Origin: Crotalaria pallida
Taxonomy: Eukaryota > Streptophyta > Magnoliopsida > Fabales > Fabaceae
Assembly (NCBI GenBank): GCA_037953625.1
Contig: CM075652.1
Span: forward strand, 10,932,501 to 10,996,500
Length of the DNA stretch: 64,000 bases
Reading direction: 5' to 3'
Below the pieces are notes generated by a model that worked only from the letters and a program-made list of their open reading frames with translations, made no database searches and was not told where the DNA came from. Positions 12,605 to 23,704 of this stretch are shown one piece after another; position 1 is the first letter of the stretch, and each line of letters begins with the position of its first letter. The position numbers were made by a program, and so were the translations under genes.

Positions 12605-14784
12605 AAAAGATTGAATTTCAATTTTAAATAATATTTAATTATTTTTTTCACAAATATCTTCATTTACTAAATATTTTTTAGAATTTCATTAATAATTATA
12701 GAAATAATTTTGAAAAATTATATAAATATTTATATTTTTAATGTCATTAGCAATACTAACTTAACTTTTAAACATATTTAAATTCTAAAAAAAAGTTTTA
12801 TATTAAAAGAGGGAGGAAATAGTAAATACACTTTTATTAACTTTCTCCGGGGACTAGTTTTTAAAGAAGTCTTTTGTACTATATACTATGTAGCACTATA
12901 CAGTATACATTAGTACTATTAGAATATGGTTTCGACACAAGTTTCATATTATAAAATTTCATTTTCCTGTATTTATTAATTTCAACGTAGTTGCTCTCTA
13001 GATCTACATTGTCCATTGGTCTATCCACGTTGGGATAAACATAAAAACAAGAAAGAAACTATGAAGGATAAAATAATTAAGAGAACTTTTTTTATTTATA
13101 TATAACCGAGAGTTTAAGTGAAATGGATTTTGAGATTTCCTATTATGATTAGGTAACATCTCTGACTTAAAAGGATATTTAAATGAGCATATATAAGTTT
13201 ATTCTTCATAAAATTGATATATTGATAATGGAATTCAAACAATCAAACTCATTTCCTGATGAAATATAATATGAACTGACTTGGTATGAAAAGAATTCAT
13301 TACATTTTATGACAAATCTTAATTTATTTTTATGGATGTAAGGAATTCACTTTGTTAGCATAAAGTTGAGAGACTTGATCCAAGATTTACTACTTGCAAA
13401 GTATAAATCAATATATATAACAAACAATTCGAATCAAAGTAGCCACATGCAAGATGGAGATATTGTTTTTCTGATGAACAAATAAACATATATATCTATT
13501 TGACAGATAGATTGAAATATTTATATTATAATCCTCGCTTGTCTTCAAATGTTGGACGTTCTTTTCATGATGGTTGATGCCTTGACCTTATCCACGTGCT
13601 TACATTGGCCCTTTTGAAGTGGGTCATGGTTAATATCAGAAAATACCAGAACACGCTCTATACCATTTCCTCCTTATCAATGAACGTGGTCCTGGCTTAG
13701 CTTTCTTTCCTAAAATATTGACAAAGCATCAAGTACATTAAATAAGAAATAAAAAGTTTCACTATCTCAAACCTAATTGTAATTTTCAATTAATACAGAG
13801 CTTGTGGGTCAAGTGTGAGGATCACGTACTCAATCTGCTTAGATTGTGCTGTAATCCATCGTAGAATCTTGTGTGATCAAGCTATCTTTTCAATTTGTTG
13901 TTTAGATTTTGTTCTGGAAGGAAAGTGACTTGCACAAATTATGTGAGGTATATTCTCACTTTAAGGAAAAAATCACAAACTCGATCCCTCTCATAGTTAT
14001 GAAAAATACCTTTTTGTTAGAAGCAAAATTCACTTAGGTGATTTTTATACCTCGGAATAAATGTTTTCAGCTAGAGGATACCTTTGATGCGCGCGAAAAA
14101 AAAAAGGAAAAAAATCACATGAATTTTTGAGATCTTGCTAATGAGCGAGATTTTTAGGTACTCTTCTTTAAGAAATTAATAAAAATTAATTTTTTTTTAA
14201 CAAATGCAGAACACTTAATTTTCTTTATTAAAACAATTTTCAATGATGATTCAATCCTTTTGATTTCTTAATGTATCTTAATTATAGTCATTAGTAGCAT
14301 TATATTTTCCAAACTTTTATTTAAAAAAATCAACTATATATGTTGAGCAATGGTGAATAATTGAACTATTTAAGCATAATTCTGGAAAATTGATCTATAT
14401 TAAAAAGATTAATTTCTGGCTCTTGAGTGTATATACTCTTTGTATACATTAAAATTTTTGGGCTTTTTATTTCAATATAAGAGAAGTGAAAGAATAGAAT
14501 CAGAAATATTATTTTTATTTTATGAGATAAAAAATGCAAACAAAATCATTCCAAAAAAAATGCAAACAAAAAATCTTAATTTTATTCATCAATCAACTAA
14601 AACATTTATAATATTTGACAGATAAAGGAAAAACTATCAAGATTATAGTAATTCTTTTCAACAAACTCAAACATGCAATTTTTTTTTTTTTTTTTTTGCA
14701 TTCTCCATTTCGGAGAATAAAACTAACATTCGTGCTTTTCTCTATTCTTTCACTTCTCTTGTATTAAAAAGAAGAGAAAATAAA
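12605..14784. other. AT-rich intergenic DNA with a Stowaway-like remnant
   Basis: About 12605-12835 aligns by eye to the right half of Stowaway-like MITEs elsewhere in the window (phrases such as AATTATAGAAATAATTTTGAAAAA and a GAGGGAGGAAATAGT end). The LINE therefore landed in or beside an older MITE. From 12,840 to 14,784 the DNA is AT-rich with T/A homopolymers (e.g. 14682-14697) and no supported gene; the short ORF at 14440-14625 is low complexity. Confidence 0.4.
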
Positions 14785-14940
14785 TGATGCATCGACAGTG
14801 TAAAGGTTTTTTACATACATCATCAGTGCATCATCCACCATTCACGTATTTATTGACGTTGACTTTCAAATAAAAGTAATACAAATGAACAGTGGATGAT
14901 AGACTGATGGTGTTAAAAACGTGGTACACCGTAAATGCAC
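14785..14940. mobile_element. Short MITE with imperfect terminal inverted repeats
   Basis: The left arm (GATGCATCGACAGTGTAAAG...TCATCCACCATTC) and the complement of the right arm (GTGCATTTACGGTGTACC...TCATCCACTGTTC) pair over about 55 bp. The spacer is short. No target duplication is certain. Similar elements with 'CAGTGTAAA' ends are common in legumes (recalled, not searched). Confidence 0.5.
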
Positions 14941-15422
14941 ACCCATTAACTATTAAAAAACCAAAACCAGCAAATAAAAATGTAATTGCTAACCGGTAAT
15001 GTTATTAAGATATTGGTGACTTTTTTTTCAAAAAAAAAAAGTAAGTTCACTTTATATGTCATCAAAATAATAATTACATCACTTTCCAATTAACTTTTGC
15101 CATTTAAAAAAAAAAAAAAACCTAATTTTGCCGAGCATTCTTTTAAAAATAATGCATAAGTATTTTGATGATTTGGTTGGCCAAATTCTTATCCTAAATC
15201 TTTTTTCTCTTCTTTAGAGGGTGTCTACTGTCTAGCTACCTCCTTTGCATGTTTTCTTGTCTATATGGTGGGAATCATTATTGGTGTTCATGGAGCAACT
15301 GGCCAGAGGTGATCTTTCTTGGCCCATCACTTATCACCCTCCTTTACCTTTTTTAAAGGGCGTAAACCGTTTAAACTGAATTAGGCTACCCATCTCCTTC
15401 ATCTGCCTTATTGGTTTGAGTT

Positions 15423-15522
<100 letters not shown>

Positions 15523-15652
15523 CAATTTGAATCGGATAATTATGATGTTAGATCATGCTTGGCAATAATCATGAAGGGTAAACTGTCACTTTGGTTCCCG
15601 ATTCCTAGTGATTGAAATAATCGAATGAGATAAACTTGCATAAACTTTGCTA

Positions 15653-16268
15653 GAGTAAACTGTTACTTTGGTCTCTGAATTTATACAGCACTATCACTTT
15701 AGTTCCTGAAATTAACAAAAATGTTTTTAGGCTTCTGATTTTGTAAAAAGTCATTCACATTAGTTCTTGCCCCTAATCTCCGTCAACAAACGTTAAAAGA
15801 GTGATAATGTGGTTGACTGGGGGCCTTAAACGATGTCGTTTTTGCGTCCGGTGCACTTATAACGGAGTAAATTGTCACGTTAGTTTCATTAGCTGCACCA
15901 GTTCCATGTTCAGTTGCACCAGTCTCATGTTCAGCTGCATCAGTGTCATTTTTTGAAGTGTGCATATTTTGAAGTGTTCAGCTTCAAAGCATGGGACTGG
16001 TGCAACTGAACATGACACTGATGCAGCTGATAGAACTAACATGACAGTTTACTCCGTTATAAGTGTCACGAGGACGCAAAAACGACGTCGTTTAAGACTC
16101 CCAGTCAACCACGTCATCACTCCGTTAACGTCCGTTGACGGGGGTTAGGGGCAGGGACTAACGTGAATGACTTTTTACAAAGTCAGGGACCTAAGAGCAT
16201 TTTTTTTAATTTCAGGAACTAAAGTGAAAATGTTGTGTAAATTCAGGGACCAAAATGACAATATACTC
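15653..16268. mobile_element. Large foldback MITE (arms about 300 bp), 10-bp duplication
   Basis: The ends read GAGTAAACTGTTACTTTGGTC and, complemented, GAGTATATTGTCATTTTGGTC. Near-complementary arms meet at a short loop near 15950-15980. The flanks are AACTTTGCTA (15643-15652) and AACTTTGATA (16269-16278), a 9/10 match. The arms contain short tandem phrases (CAGTTGCACCAGTCTCATGTT type). A partial end-like sequence (GGGTAAACTGTCACTTTGGTTCC) lies just upstream near 15578. No coding capacity. Assignment to Mutator-like MITEs is inferred from the 9-11 bp duplication and long inverted repeats. Confidence 0.72.
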
Positions 16269-16904
16269 AACTTTGATACAATTAAAATGTGTAGCCTAAT
16301 TCAGTTTAAACACAATTCTATCGAGTGTTTCCACATGAAAAAAATATGATTTACCATTAAACTTGAAAACAGTTGTTTGTACTTGCTGTGCTTGACTTGC
16401 TTCTATGCTTGACGAACTTGTTGTTTGTACTTGTTTGAACTTGTTGTCATTTTGATACAATGAGCTCTAATATCAAATGTTGATAATTAAAATAAAATTG
16501 CCTTGTAAAAATTTAGATGTATGCTATGGAAAAAAAATATAAATATACAAAGGACAAAATTTATCTTAACAAATAGATTTATATTGAAAGAACAAATAAT
16601 ACATTCAAAGAAAACATTTTGACTTTTTATCGATAATCAATTTTACAAATACACAATACTCAAACAAATAAAGGGGAAAATTCGTTGGAATCTATATTTT
16701 TCTAGTAGCTAATGTTTATCTTCTATGTTCTATATTTCAAATGAATGAGAAGTCTTCTATTTACATAGGATTTATGGCCATTGTGAAAACACTTCAATGT
16801 TTGCAGCTTAATTAACGCGTTTTGCATCGAAAGAAGAATAGTACATGCACCATTTTCAATTTGTGGTAGCCTATCATCATCGAAAGATAGTTTCTTTTAG
16901 AGTG

Positions 16905-19189
16905 AAGGATCAAATTGGTCCCTAACAATTTTGCACCGTATTAATTTGGTCCCTCACAATTGATAAATTCACATTTGGTACCCGACAAATTTAAAAGTGG
17001 AACAATTTAGTCTCTCCGTTAGTTCCGTCAATCCACCCCACCGTTAACCATAACGAAGCCGTTAGTGAACAGTCGTGGCAATCCACGCTTAAGGACCAAA
17101 TTGGTTCTTTTTTAATTTTGTTAGGGACTTAGTGTGCATCATTTTGGTGTGGATTGCCACGACTGCTCACTAACGGCTTCGTTATGGTTAACGGCGGGGT
17201 GGGTTGACAGAACTAACAGAGGGACTAAATTGTTCCACCTTTAAATTTGTCGGGGACCAAATGTGGGTTTATCAATTGTGAACAAAATTAAAAAAGAACC
17301 AATTTGGTCCTTAAGCATGGATTGCCACGACTGCTCACTGTTAGATCTAGTGTGTATGTGCATGTGAAGATTGTGAGATCTATTATGCAAGTGCATGGTT
17401 TTGATAATGACAAAGGTTTTGAACAAGCTCAAGTCTTGGAGAAGCTCACCAAAGATCAACAAACAACAAAGATGAAGAGAGAGCAAACTCATTTAGATTC
17501 ATTATGTGTATTGTTTGTAATATCTTTATTTTGAGTCTTAGAGTTTGATGAGTTTGGGTAGAGTTTATTAGAGGGTAGTGAATCTCTAGCAAGTGCAGGA
17601 TCATATTAAGATTTGAGTATTTCACTTAACCTAAATCAATAGGTGGCTTAGAGGTTTGAAAGAAAAGGTTTAGTTTTTTGAGAAAACAAGTTTTTAATCA
17701 AGTTTTGAACTTCATAATCGATTATCTGAAGGTCATAATCGATTATGAGAAGTCTGATCAGGTCTTAATCGATTATGAGGTTGAAATAATCGATTATCAG
17801 TTTTTCACAAAGGCATAATCGATTATGATGTGTGAGTAATCGATTATGACTAGAAGAATAGTTTTTTAAAATCGTTTTTCACTTCTCAAAATCAGTTTTT
17901 AAGTTTCCTAACTTTTGGGTATTCTATATAAACCTTTTTCTATTCATTGTGAATAACTAATTTCATTTTCATATCATTTTTAGAAAGATCAAAAGCCGCA
18001 CTATTCTCTCAACTTTCTCTCTCACTTTCTCAAAGATCATGGTTCTTACTTTTCATATTCTTTGATCAAGAAACTTTTGAATCTCAAATACTAATTGTTC
18101 ATAGTTCTTGAAGGAGATTCATTAGGTTATTGTGTTTTCTATTGTGTTATAATCATTGCAAGAAGGCAAGCTATCTACAACAAAGTTGAAGTCTTGGTGG
18201 TTGTTTATCAAGCAAATTGTCTTGGAAGTCTTATTGTGTTAACAAGCAAATTGGAAGTCTTGTTGTGAGGAATCAACAAGCAAGTGGAAGCCTTGTTATG
18301 GGGTTATCAACAAGCAAGGGAAGAAGGTTAGATTAGAAGTTCAATAGGATTGCAAGACAAGAGTGAGGTATCTCTTGGAGGCTATCAAGAAGGGAGTCTT
18401 GAGAGGCGGATAACTTGTAATTTGAGAATTCTAATTCCTTATTGAAGAAACTCTCTCTTGTTATAAGAGGGGAGTGGATGTAACTCACGGTGGTTGTGAG
18501 TGAACTAGTATAAATCTCTGAGCAAGCTTCTCTTCCCTTAACTCTTTAGTTTTTGTCATTTCATATTGTTCTTGATTGAAAACCTAGAAAAGATTGATTT
18601 TCCATAATTGATTGAATTAGGGTTTAATTGTGAAAATTAATTTGGGAAAACCTTTTTCATAACCTAGGTAATTATTAAGAATATTGGTGTTAATCAATTT
18701 CGTGCTATCTCTGATCTTATGTGTTAATTGATTGATTTTCGTTTTTGGTTGAAAAGTGATTTTTTCTGTTTCTGCAGTGGATAATCGATTATCCATTGGT
18801 CATAATTGATTATCTGAAACTTGCTGTCAGATGATAATCGATTATCCATTCTCATAATCGATTATCTGTTTCAGAATTTGTAAAAATCATTCGTTTTAGT
18901 TGTTTCGATTTGTTTTACTCGAAAATCTTTCAAGGTTTCTTAGACACCTATTTAACCCCCATTCTAGGTGTTCTCCTAGTGTTCTCTAGTTAATTCACCC
19001 ACCGATTGTAGTCATTTACACTCATTAACGGCTTCGTTATGGTTAACGGCAGGGTGGGTTGACGGAACTAACGGAGGGACTAAATTGTTCCACCTTTAAG
19101 TTTGTCGGGGACCAAACATGGGTTTATCAATTGTGATGGACCAAATTGGTACAATGCAAAATTGCTAGAGACCAATTTGGTCCTTCACA
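16905..19189. mobile_element. Foldback MITE with a duplicated arm, split by an LTR insert
   Basis: The left end GTGAAGGATCAAATTGGTCCC and right end GAGACCAATTTGGTCCTTCAC are inverted repeats. Arm sequence containing TTAACCATAACGAAGCCGTTA occurs once forward (near 17045) and twice in reverse (near 17170 and 19020), so one arm is tandemly duplicated. The 17339-19020 segment is a separate insertion inside the second reverse arm. Target duplication of the foldback itself is unclear. Confidence 0.65.
17339..19020 (+). mobile_element. Solo-LTR-like insertion (TG...CA, 1682 bp)
   Basis: The insert begins TGTTAGATC and ends TCATTTACA, flanked by CTCAC (17334-17338) and CTCAT (19021-19025), which restore the interrupted MITE arm when one copy is removed. 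That is the pattern of an LTR with a 5-bp duplication. No internal gag/pol is present, so it looks like a solo LTR; a Ty1/copia origin is a guess. It contains many copies of the palindromic word ATAATCGATTAT (17715-17850 and 18780-18865) and a GAAG/AAGTCTTG-rich middle part (18150-18420). Orientation is arbitrary. Confidence 0.6.
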
Positions 19190-19206
19190 CTTTTTTTTAT
19201 TTGCCA

Positions 19207-19672
19207 AAAACTTTTGAGCTTAAATACTAAAATATCCTTATAAATATTGACTCCTTTAAAATTGGTTGCTGCAAAAAAAATTTGGTTTTGGTCTTTGCAT
19301 TTACAAAATGTTTTGGTTTTGGTCTCTCATTTTAAATTTTGGTCCTCATAATTACGTTGGTAACTTGTTTTGAACCCTCTATTATTAGATTTGATAGTTT
19401 TGGTCCCTCTACGGTCATGGTTTGTGAATTGGTTCTCTTATGTAAGGACAATTTTCTTTTTACCCTTGAAAATTAATTCAAGAATATCATCCTAAATTGG
19501 TCATAGAATGTAATGCATTACGTTTTCGACGTTTTCCATTTACATTTAACAGGAGGTAACAAAACCAAAAACGTTTTGCAAATGCAGGGGCCAAAACCTT
19601 TTTTTTTTCAAAGACCAATTTCAAATAAGTCAATATTTATAAAAACCACTTTGGTATTTAAGCCAAAACTTT
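19207..19672. mobile_element. Foldback MITE-like inverted repeat
   Basis: The left part (AAAACTTTTGAGCTTAAATAC, then ATAAATATTGACTCC and TTTGGTTTTGGTCTTTGC) is matched in reverse at the right (GCAGGGGCCAAAACC, AGTCAATATTTATAAAAACC, GTATTTAAGCCAAAACTTTT). The spacer is about 150 bp. Ends are approximate and no duplication was established. Confidence 0.5.
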
Positions 19673-19977
19673 TGTATATGTCCCACAAGCTTGACCCACT
19701 TGGTTTAGTAATAATTCTCACATATGTTAAGTTTTGTTAATATCTTGTTTTCCTGTTTTCCATTTTACAATATTTGTTTATTAATTTTGTTAAGATCTAA
19801 AATTGCTATGGGAGTTTTGTTTCCTATTTTTATTTATATATTTTTTTGCTTTTGATGTTAGATAAGTGTAGGGAAGGAGGAGAGGGAGATGAAAACGGAA
19901 ATGGAAGAGAGGGAGAAAAATATTTTGAGAAAAATAAAATTGAGAGGGGGTTAAAAAATGAATTACCGTTAAATAAA

Positions 19978-21050
19978 GGCTAATATATTTTTTGTCATTT
20001 ATCTTATTTTTTTTGTTTTAAATTTGGTCATTTATCTTGAAAAATGATCAATTTAGTTCTTCATGTTTATGATGTTCGTCAATTTCATTATTCCGTCAAT
20101 ATGATATTAAATTGGCTTAATTATGTCACAGATCCCTGAAGTTTGGGGTACTTTTGTCAGATACCCTTGTTCTTTTTTTCTTCAATGTTTGACTTCCCGA
20201 AGTTAATTCTTGGTTTGTCATATACCCCTACTACCGATTCTGACCAATTTTGATGACATGTAACATCAGAATCCTAGTCAGACGCAGGAGGTTGGTTATG
20301 TGGTGCCGCGTGATATCACACGGGCGAAAACGACCTCTCTCTTCGATTTCCTTTTTTCTTTTTTTATTTAACGAAAAATATAAAAATATTAAGTTTTTTA
20401 GTTCTTTAAATTTTTTTTAAAAAAAGATCTTTGCTCATGGGGCTCTAGGTGCTTAACCTCCTGCGTCTGATCAGGAGGATTCTAATATTACATGTCAGCA
20501 AAATTAGTCAGAATTTATAGTAGGAGTATATGACAAACCCAGAAGTAACTTCGGAGAGTCAAACATTAAACAAAAGGAGAATAAGGATATCTGACAAAAA
20601 TACACCAGAGTTCAGGGACTTGTGACATAATTAAGCCTTTTAAATTTTTATAGGAATATTGATTTTGTAAGAGATTCCTTCTTTCAGTTACTAAAATCTG
20701 CATTTTCTCGTCGAAATTTGCATTTTCAAACGAATTTGATACTTTGATTGATAAAATTTCAATGTCGGTAATTTGTTTAAGGTAAAATTTCACTCATATT
20801 TTTGTCTTTTTTTTAACTGCAAATTATGGGTATAAAATATATATTCTTGTAACGAGAGAAGGAATTTTCGGCAAAATTAGTATATTCTTGTGAAAATTTA
20901 ACATTCTGAAGATGGAAGTATGAAATTGATAAACATTACAACCATAGATGACTAAATTGATTATTTTAAAAAATAAAGGACCAAATTAAAACTTAAAAAT
21001 TAGATAATCAGAAAAAATAAAATAAATAAATAAAAAATAAAATTTAAGCC
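19978..21050. mobile_element. Foldback MITE, family 2, hosting a nested MITE
   Basis: Ends are GGC and GCC inside weak inverted repeats (GGCTAATATATTTTTTGTC and the complement of AAAATAAAATTTAAGCC). The flanks are a perfect 9-bp duplication, TTAAATAAA, at 19969-19977 and 21051-21059. The element is 1073 bp, of which 533 bp belong to the nested family-1 MITE at 20114-20637 and its duplication. Its own sequence is about 540 bp. It ends only about 160 bp before the AAGAB-like start codon, so it may form part of that promoter. Confidence 0.75.
20114..20637. mobile_element. Foldback MITE, family 1 copy B (nested)
   Basis: Ends GGCTTAATTATGTCAC... and ...GTGACATAATTAAGCC are intact. The flanks TATTAAATT (20105-20113) and TTTTAAATT (20638-20646) match 8/9. 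Arms of about 200 bp contain the phrases CCGAAGTTA and AGACGCAGGAGGTT. It is the same family as 1403-1909; the asymmetric middle shows the two copies lie in opposite orientations. Confidence 0.8.
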
Positions 21051-21211
21051 TTAAATAAATCCAGCCGGCGGTTCAAGCCGAATAGGGCTATGTTCCTTCA
21101 TTCACTCGAAATTGGACCCTCCTCCTCCGACGACGACTTCCATCTTATCTGCGCCGGAAGCTGCGGTGGCGCACTGTTTCCGTTGCGGTTCAATTTGAAT
21201 TCCGACAAAAA

Positions 21212-23704
21212 ATGAATCCCAACCAATCTTCTTCTTCTTCAAAGGATACGATTCCTCTCGAGAATCGACCCGGCATCTTCGTCATTGGATCTCCCTGCGT
21301 TGGTAAACGCACCCTCCTCTCTCGTAAGTTTCTCTTTCTCTTCATCTTCTTTACAATTCACTTCAATTTTCAATTTTTATTTTAATTTATTATTTTTGTA
21401 TCATACTCATACATATGCTTAATCTTGATTTGATATTCTCCACCAGGATTACTCTCTATTGATTTTGAAGACGCTTCTGAATCTGATTCAGAACGTGAAA
21501 TTACTGTTCACGGGTATGTATGTTCACTCTGGATCATTCCTTTTCTAGCTCATAGGTTAAGTGCATGTTTGGTTCTGCGGTGAGTTAGTCCAGGATTAAT
21601 TCTGGAATGCCAACTCTACTAACAGTTGCTTCTTGCTCCAACGTGATTTTGGGGCCAGAATTGATTTGGTTTCCGCTAACCAAACATGCTATAAGGAGTG
21701 TAATTATCTCAGTGGAAAGTTATTAGAAAATGTATTTTTTTCAGATTCCCGAGACACGGAATAATGGGTACTTCTTATGATTGTTTTTCTTATTCGAGTA
21801 ACTTTAGCAATACCCTTTGCAGAAAGAGTTAGTATTATGAAACAATTTTTATTTTTTTTTCTAAAATGACTTATATTTAGAAATGGAGGTTCGAGGGAGT
21901 ATTTGATTGATTGTACTACTCTTTTTTTTTTTTTAACCAAAATACTTAGTGATGGAATGTATGAACAGGTGGAATATCAGCACTAAGTACTACACCGTGG
22001 ATGTGTCCGTATGGATGGCTAATCTTCACGATGGTTTTTCTATTAGCAGCCTGCCCATATTTCGACAATTGGATGCTCTCGTGATGGTTTTCGACATGAA
22101 TGATGTCAGTATCACCATCCTTCACTTGACTCTTCTTTAGTTTGTTCAATTTATAATTCATCATTCAAAATTCATAATAATATGATTAACTTGTGCGGTG
22201 TTTGCTAAGGCCCTCAACTAGCTTATTTTGCCAAAGTTAAGCTACTTGGTTGTGTTTGGCAAATGAGCTTCTTTAATAAGCTGCTGGCTTATGAGCTTCT
22301 CAAGTAGCTTTTGCGCTTATCAGCTAATTTTACCAAACAGTTCTTATTCAATTAACTAGTTTATCAGCTCAATTTTCCACCACCACCTTGTAAGCCTTTA
22401 GCTATTTTTTGAGCTAGTTGTGCCAAACATAGCCTTTTTCAGGAAAGTTATGTGCATAACTTTGCATAATTGCGTTTCCAATAACATGTATCCGTTTTTG
22501 TTTTTTATTATGTTCAGCTATCTTCCCTAACTACGCTTCAAAATTGGGTATCAAGTACTGATATTGGACACTTTGAGATATTATTATGCATCGGAAACAA
22601 AGTGGACCTGCTTCCAGGCCATCCAGTGCATGCAGAATACAGAAGACGATCGCTCAAGCTTGAAGATTCCACAGTTGATCCTTATTCAGAGTTCACTGGG
22701 TATGGAATATCTGAATCTGAGGGAACTAGTTTATTGGGGGACGAAGAGCCAACAGCTGGGGATATCAGAAGGTCCTGTTTGGAATGGTGCACAGAAAACA
22801 ACATTGAGTTCGTTGAGGCATGTGCTTCCAATGCGGATTTTGACAAATGTAAACCCTCTGTATCTGTTGTCGTAATTCCAGCTGACCAAAAATAAAGCTA
22901 CAGCCTACAATGATGAATCATGAATATTGCACAAATATTTTCCATTATACAATTTCCATACGTGTATTGCTTCATTGAGATGAAAGAACTTTTGTTGACA
23001 GGCTTGTCTGTAGACGGTGATTTACAAGGAGTTGAACGGCTCTATGGTGCTCTTTCTGCTCATATGTGGCCTGGAATGATATTAAAATCTGGTGATAGAA
23101 TAAGTGAACCATCATTGCCTGAGAAAGAAGGTCATTTTCTTTGCATATTTTAATATTTTGTTGAGAATTCTACTTTTACCTATTTATTGTAAATGCTGAT
23201 CTCTAATTTCGTTTATCTAAATTCTGTTCAGAGTCGTCTTCAGAAGAATCTGATTTTGAATTGGAGTATGAGGTTTTATCAGGTGGTTCAGCCGATCTTT
23301 GGGATGATACAGAACAAGGATGGGTTTCTGCACCTTCCTTAGACACAGGAGGATCGTCAATATCTCATAACAACCCCCACACAGAATGTAAACACGAGGA
23401 TGGAACTAAATCAGATAAAGAGCTCCAGGCCTCAACCTCAGGTACTGCATTTCAGGATGAGAATGACAAAGAAGTAGTATCCAATATCCATGATATGGAA
23501 GAAGAGAAGGCTGATAGGGGTGAAGTTCTTGACATTGACGATTTAGAACAGTTGATGTCCGAGATTGGGAATATGCGTTCAAGCTTAAGATTAATGCCTG
23601 ATTTTCAAAGAAGGGAAATGGCTGCAAAGCTAGCAATGAAAATGGCTTCCGTGTTTGGGGGAGAAAGCGATGAGGAAGAGGATATTGAGTCAGTACAAGG
23701 TTAG
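21212..23704 (+). CDS. Alpha/gamma-adaptin-binding p34 (AAGAB/IRC6-like) protein, 6 exons
   Basis: Exons: 21212-21323, 21447-21513, 21969-22104, 22518-22848, 23002-23130, 23232-23704 (1248 nt, 415 aa); all five introns are GT-AG and the phase closes. The N-terminal half is a small-GTPase-like fold: a P-loop-like GSPCVGKR at residues about 24-31 (Arg in place of the usual Ser/Thr) and a G4-type NKVD motif (ILLCIGNKVDLLPGHP). A long acidic middle (ESSSEESDFELEYEVLSGGS, DDTEQGWVSAP) precedes a helical C-terminus, LEQLMSEIGNMRSSLRLMPD then RREMAAKLAMKMASVFGGES, the family hallmark. In animals AAGAB chaperones assembly of AP-1/AP-2 clathrin adaptors in the cytosol; the plant role is inferred. The degenerate P-loop suggests a pseudo-GTPase. 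The start follows an in-frame upstream region rich in stops. Two MITEs lie in introns 2 and 3. Confidence 0.9.
21562..21692. mobile_element. Short MITE in intron 2 of the AAGAB-like gene
   Basis: Inverted ends GCATGTTTGGTT and AACCAAACATGC bracket about 125 bp. 'TGTTTGGTT' ends are typical of hAT- or Tourist-type MITEs. The duplication is unclear. Confidence 0.45.
22190..22436. mobile_element. hAT-like MITE in intron 3 of the AAGAB-like gene
   Basis: The left end GGTGTTTGCTAAGGCCCTCAACTAGC pairs imperfectly with the complement of the right end (GGCTATGTTTGGCACAACTAGC). The interior repeats AGCTTATGAGCTT-type words. Boundaries are approximate. Confidence 0.45.

Noticed and set aside
16390..16490. 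Possible decayed copia primer site (GAGCTCTAATATCAAATGTTG, antisense)
   Set aside because: Resembles the complement of a Met-type primer site, but no LTR or coding remnant supports it.
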